A stretch of 64,000 nt of DNA from Streptomyces mirabilis. Lineage in GTDB: Bacteria > Actinomycetota > Actinomycetes > Streptomycetales > Streptomycetaceae. How positions within the stretch are numbered: the first letter of the stretch is position 1; each line of letters begins with the position of its first letter. The notes beneath the pieces were generated by a model. That model had not been told where the DNA came from and searched no databases. It saw nothing but the letters and a program-made list of their open reading frames with translations. The stretch lies in NCBI RefSeq assembly GCF_018310535.1, contig NZ_CP074103.1, positions 124,001-188,000 of the forward strand, in the 5' to 3' direction. Position numbers and translations under genes: made by a program. Below, piece by piece: positions 63,598-64,000 of this stretch.

Positions 63598-64000
63598 ATG
63601 AGCAGCATCGCTCACCGCATAGCCGCCCTGTTCCGGATCAAAGCGAACAAGGCCCTGGACAAGGCCGAGGACCCCCGCGAGGTGCTGGACTACTCCTACG
63701 AGCAGCAGCTGGAGATGCTGCAGAAGGTACGCCGCGGCGTGGCCGATGTGGCCACCAGCCGCAAACGCATCGAGCTGCAGATCAGCCAGCTGCAGCAATC
63801 CAGCGGCAAGCTGGAGGGACAGGCTCAGCAGGCGCTCGCCACCGGACGTGAGGACCTCGCCCGCGAGGCCCTGACCCGGCGTACCGCGGTGGCCTCGCAG
63901 ATCACGGATCTGGAGACGCAGCACGCCTCGCTGCAGGAGCAGGAGGAGAAACTCGCGCTGTCCACCCAGCGCCTGCAGGCGAAGGTCGACACCTTCCGTA
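63598..64000 (+). CDS. PspA/IM30 family protein, N-terminal part (cut by window edge)
   Basis: 134 residues visible from ATG 63598. The start is typical: IAALFRIKANKALDKAEDPR, EVLDYSYEQQLEMLQKVRRG, then a long coiled coil (IELQISQLQQSSGKLEGQAQ). PspA/IM30 proteins bind and stabilise the cytoplasmic membrane under envelope stress, in an ESCRT-III-like fold. The C-terminus lies outside the window. Confidence 0.92.
   Translation, partial: MSSIAHRIAALFRIKANKALDKAEDPREVLDYSYEQQLEMLQKVRRGVADVATSRKRIELQISQLQQSSGKLEGQAQQALATGREDLAREALTRRTAVASQITDLETQHASLQEQEEKLALSTQRLQAKVDTFR

Overview
The base composition, the codon use and nearly every recognisable family point to a high-GC actinomycete, most likely Streptomyces. 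The window looks like an accessory region (chromosome arm or large plasmid). It mixes intact metal-homeostasis and stress operons with at least ten broken genes, one IS200/IS605-type insertion sequence and several deletion scars.

Layout. 1-12.8 kb holds secreted proteins (DUF1996, a BNR-repeat propeller, a matrixin-like metalloprotease), a solitary restriction-endonuclease-like protein, MerR and TetR regulators next to methyltransferases, a nucleotidyltransferase and a NiCoT nickel/cobalt permease. 13-34 kb is a metal (mainly copper) island: DUF305 lipoprotein, DUF6153 protein, a thiol membrane protein with a BlaI/CopY regulator and M56 peptidase, CopA and CopZ, DUF5134 protein, a CsoR-box-controlled polytopic protein, a cupredoxin lipoprotein, several small Met/Cys/His-containing membrane proteins, a carbonic anhydrase and a cobalamin-riboswitch-controlled cbtBA. 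Inside it lies a compact operon of a cysteine-synthase-like PLP enzyme, an MFS transporter and a tRNA-dependent cyclodipeptide synthase (26.7-29.9 kb). A second, badly decayed copy of the first two genes sits at 35.1-37.5 kb on the other strand.

37.7-44.8 kb holds a two-component system with a small secreted partner, then an amino-acid ABC importer with a class V aminotransferase. 45-47 kb is the insertion sequence (TnpA plus TnpB). 47.3-64 kb holds an NlpC/P60 hydrolase and then a cluster resembling a dormancy or hypoxia regulon: cytochrome b, phosphoketolase, CsoR, GalT, a glycosyltransferase fused to a YHS domain, a P1B ATPase carrying two cupredoxin-like domains, small membrane proteins, an Acg-type nitroreductase, a universal stress protein and PspA.

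How the parts work together. Two sets of operators recur. CsoR-type boxes (ATACCCC-N3-5-GGGGTAT) precede copZ-copA, the polytopic protein and, more weakly, the ABC importer. A separate 13-bp element near CTAAG-NNN-CTTAG precedes many of the metal-island genes, including the BlaI operon itself and the cyclodipeptide synthase operon. I infer one BlaI/CopY-type metal-responsive regulon that includes a small-molecule biosynthesis and export operon. Many single-base frameshifts, most densely between 49.5 and 62.7 kb, are either assembly errors or real decay, and this limits confidence in several gene models.
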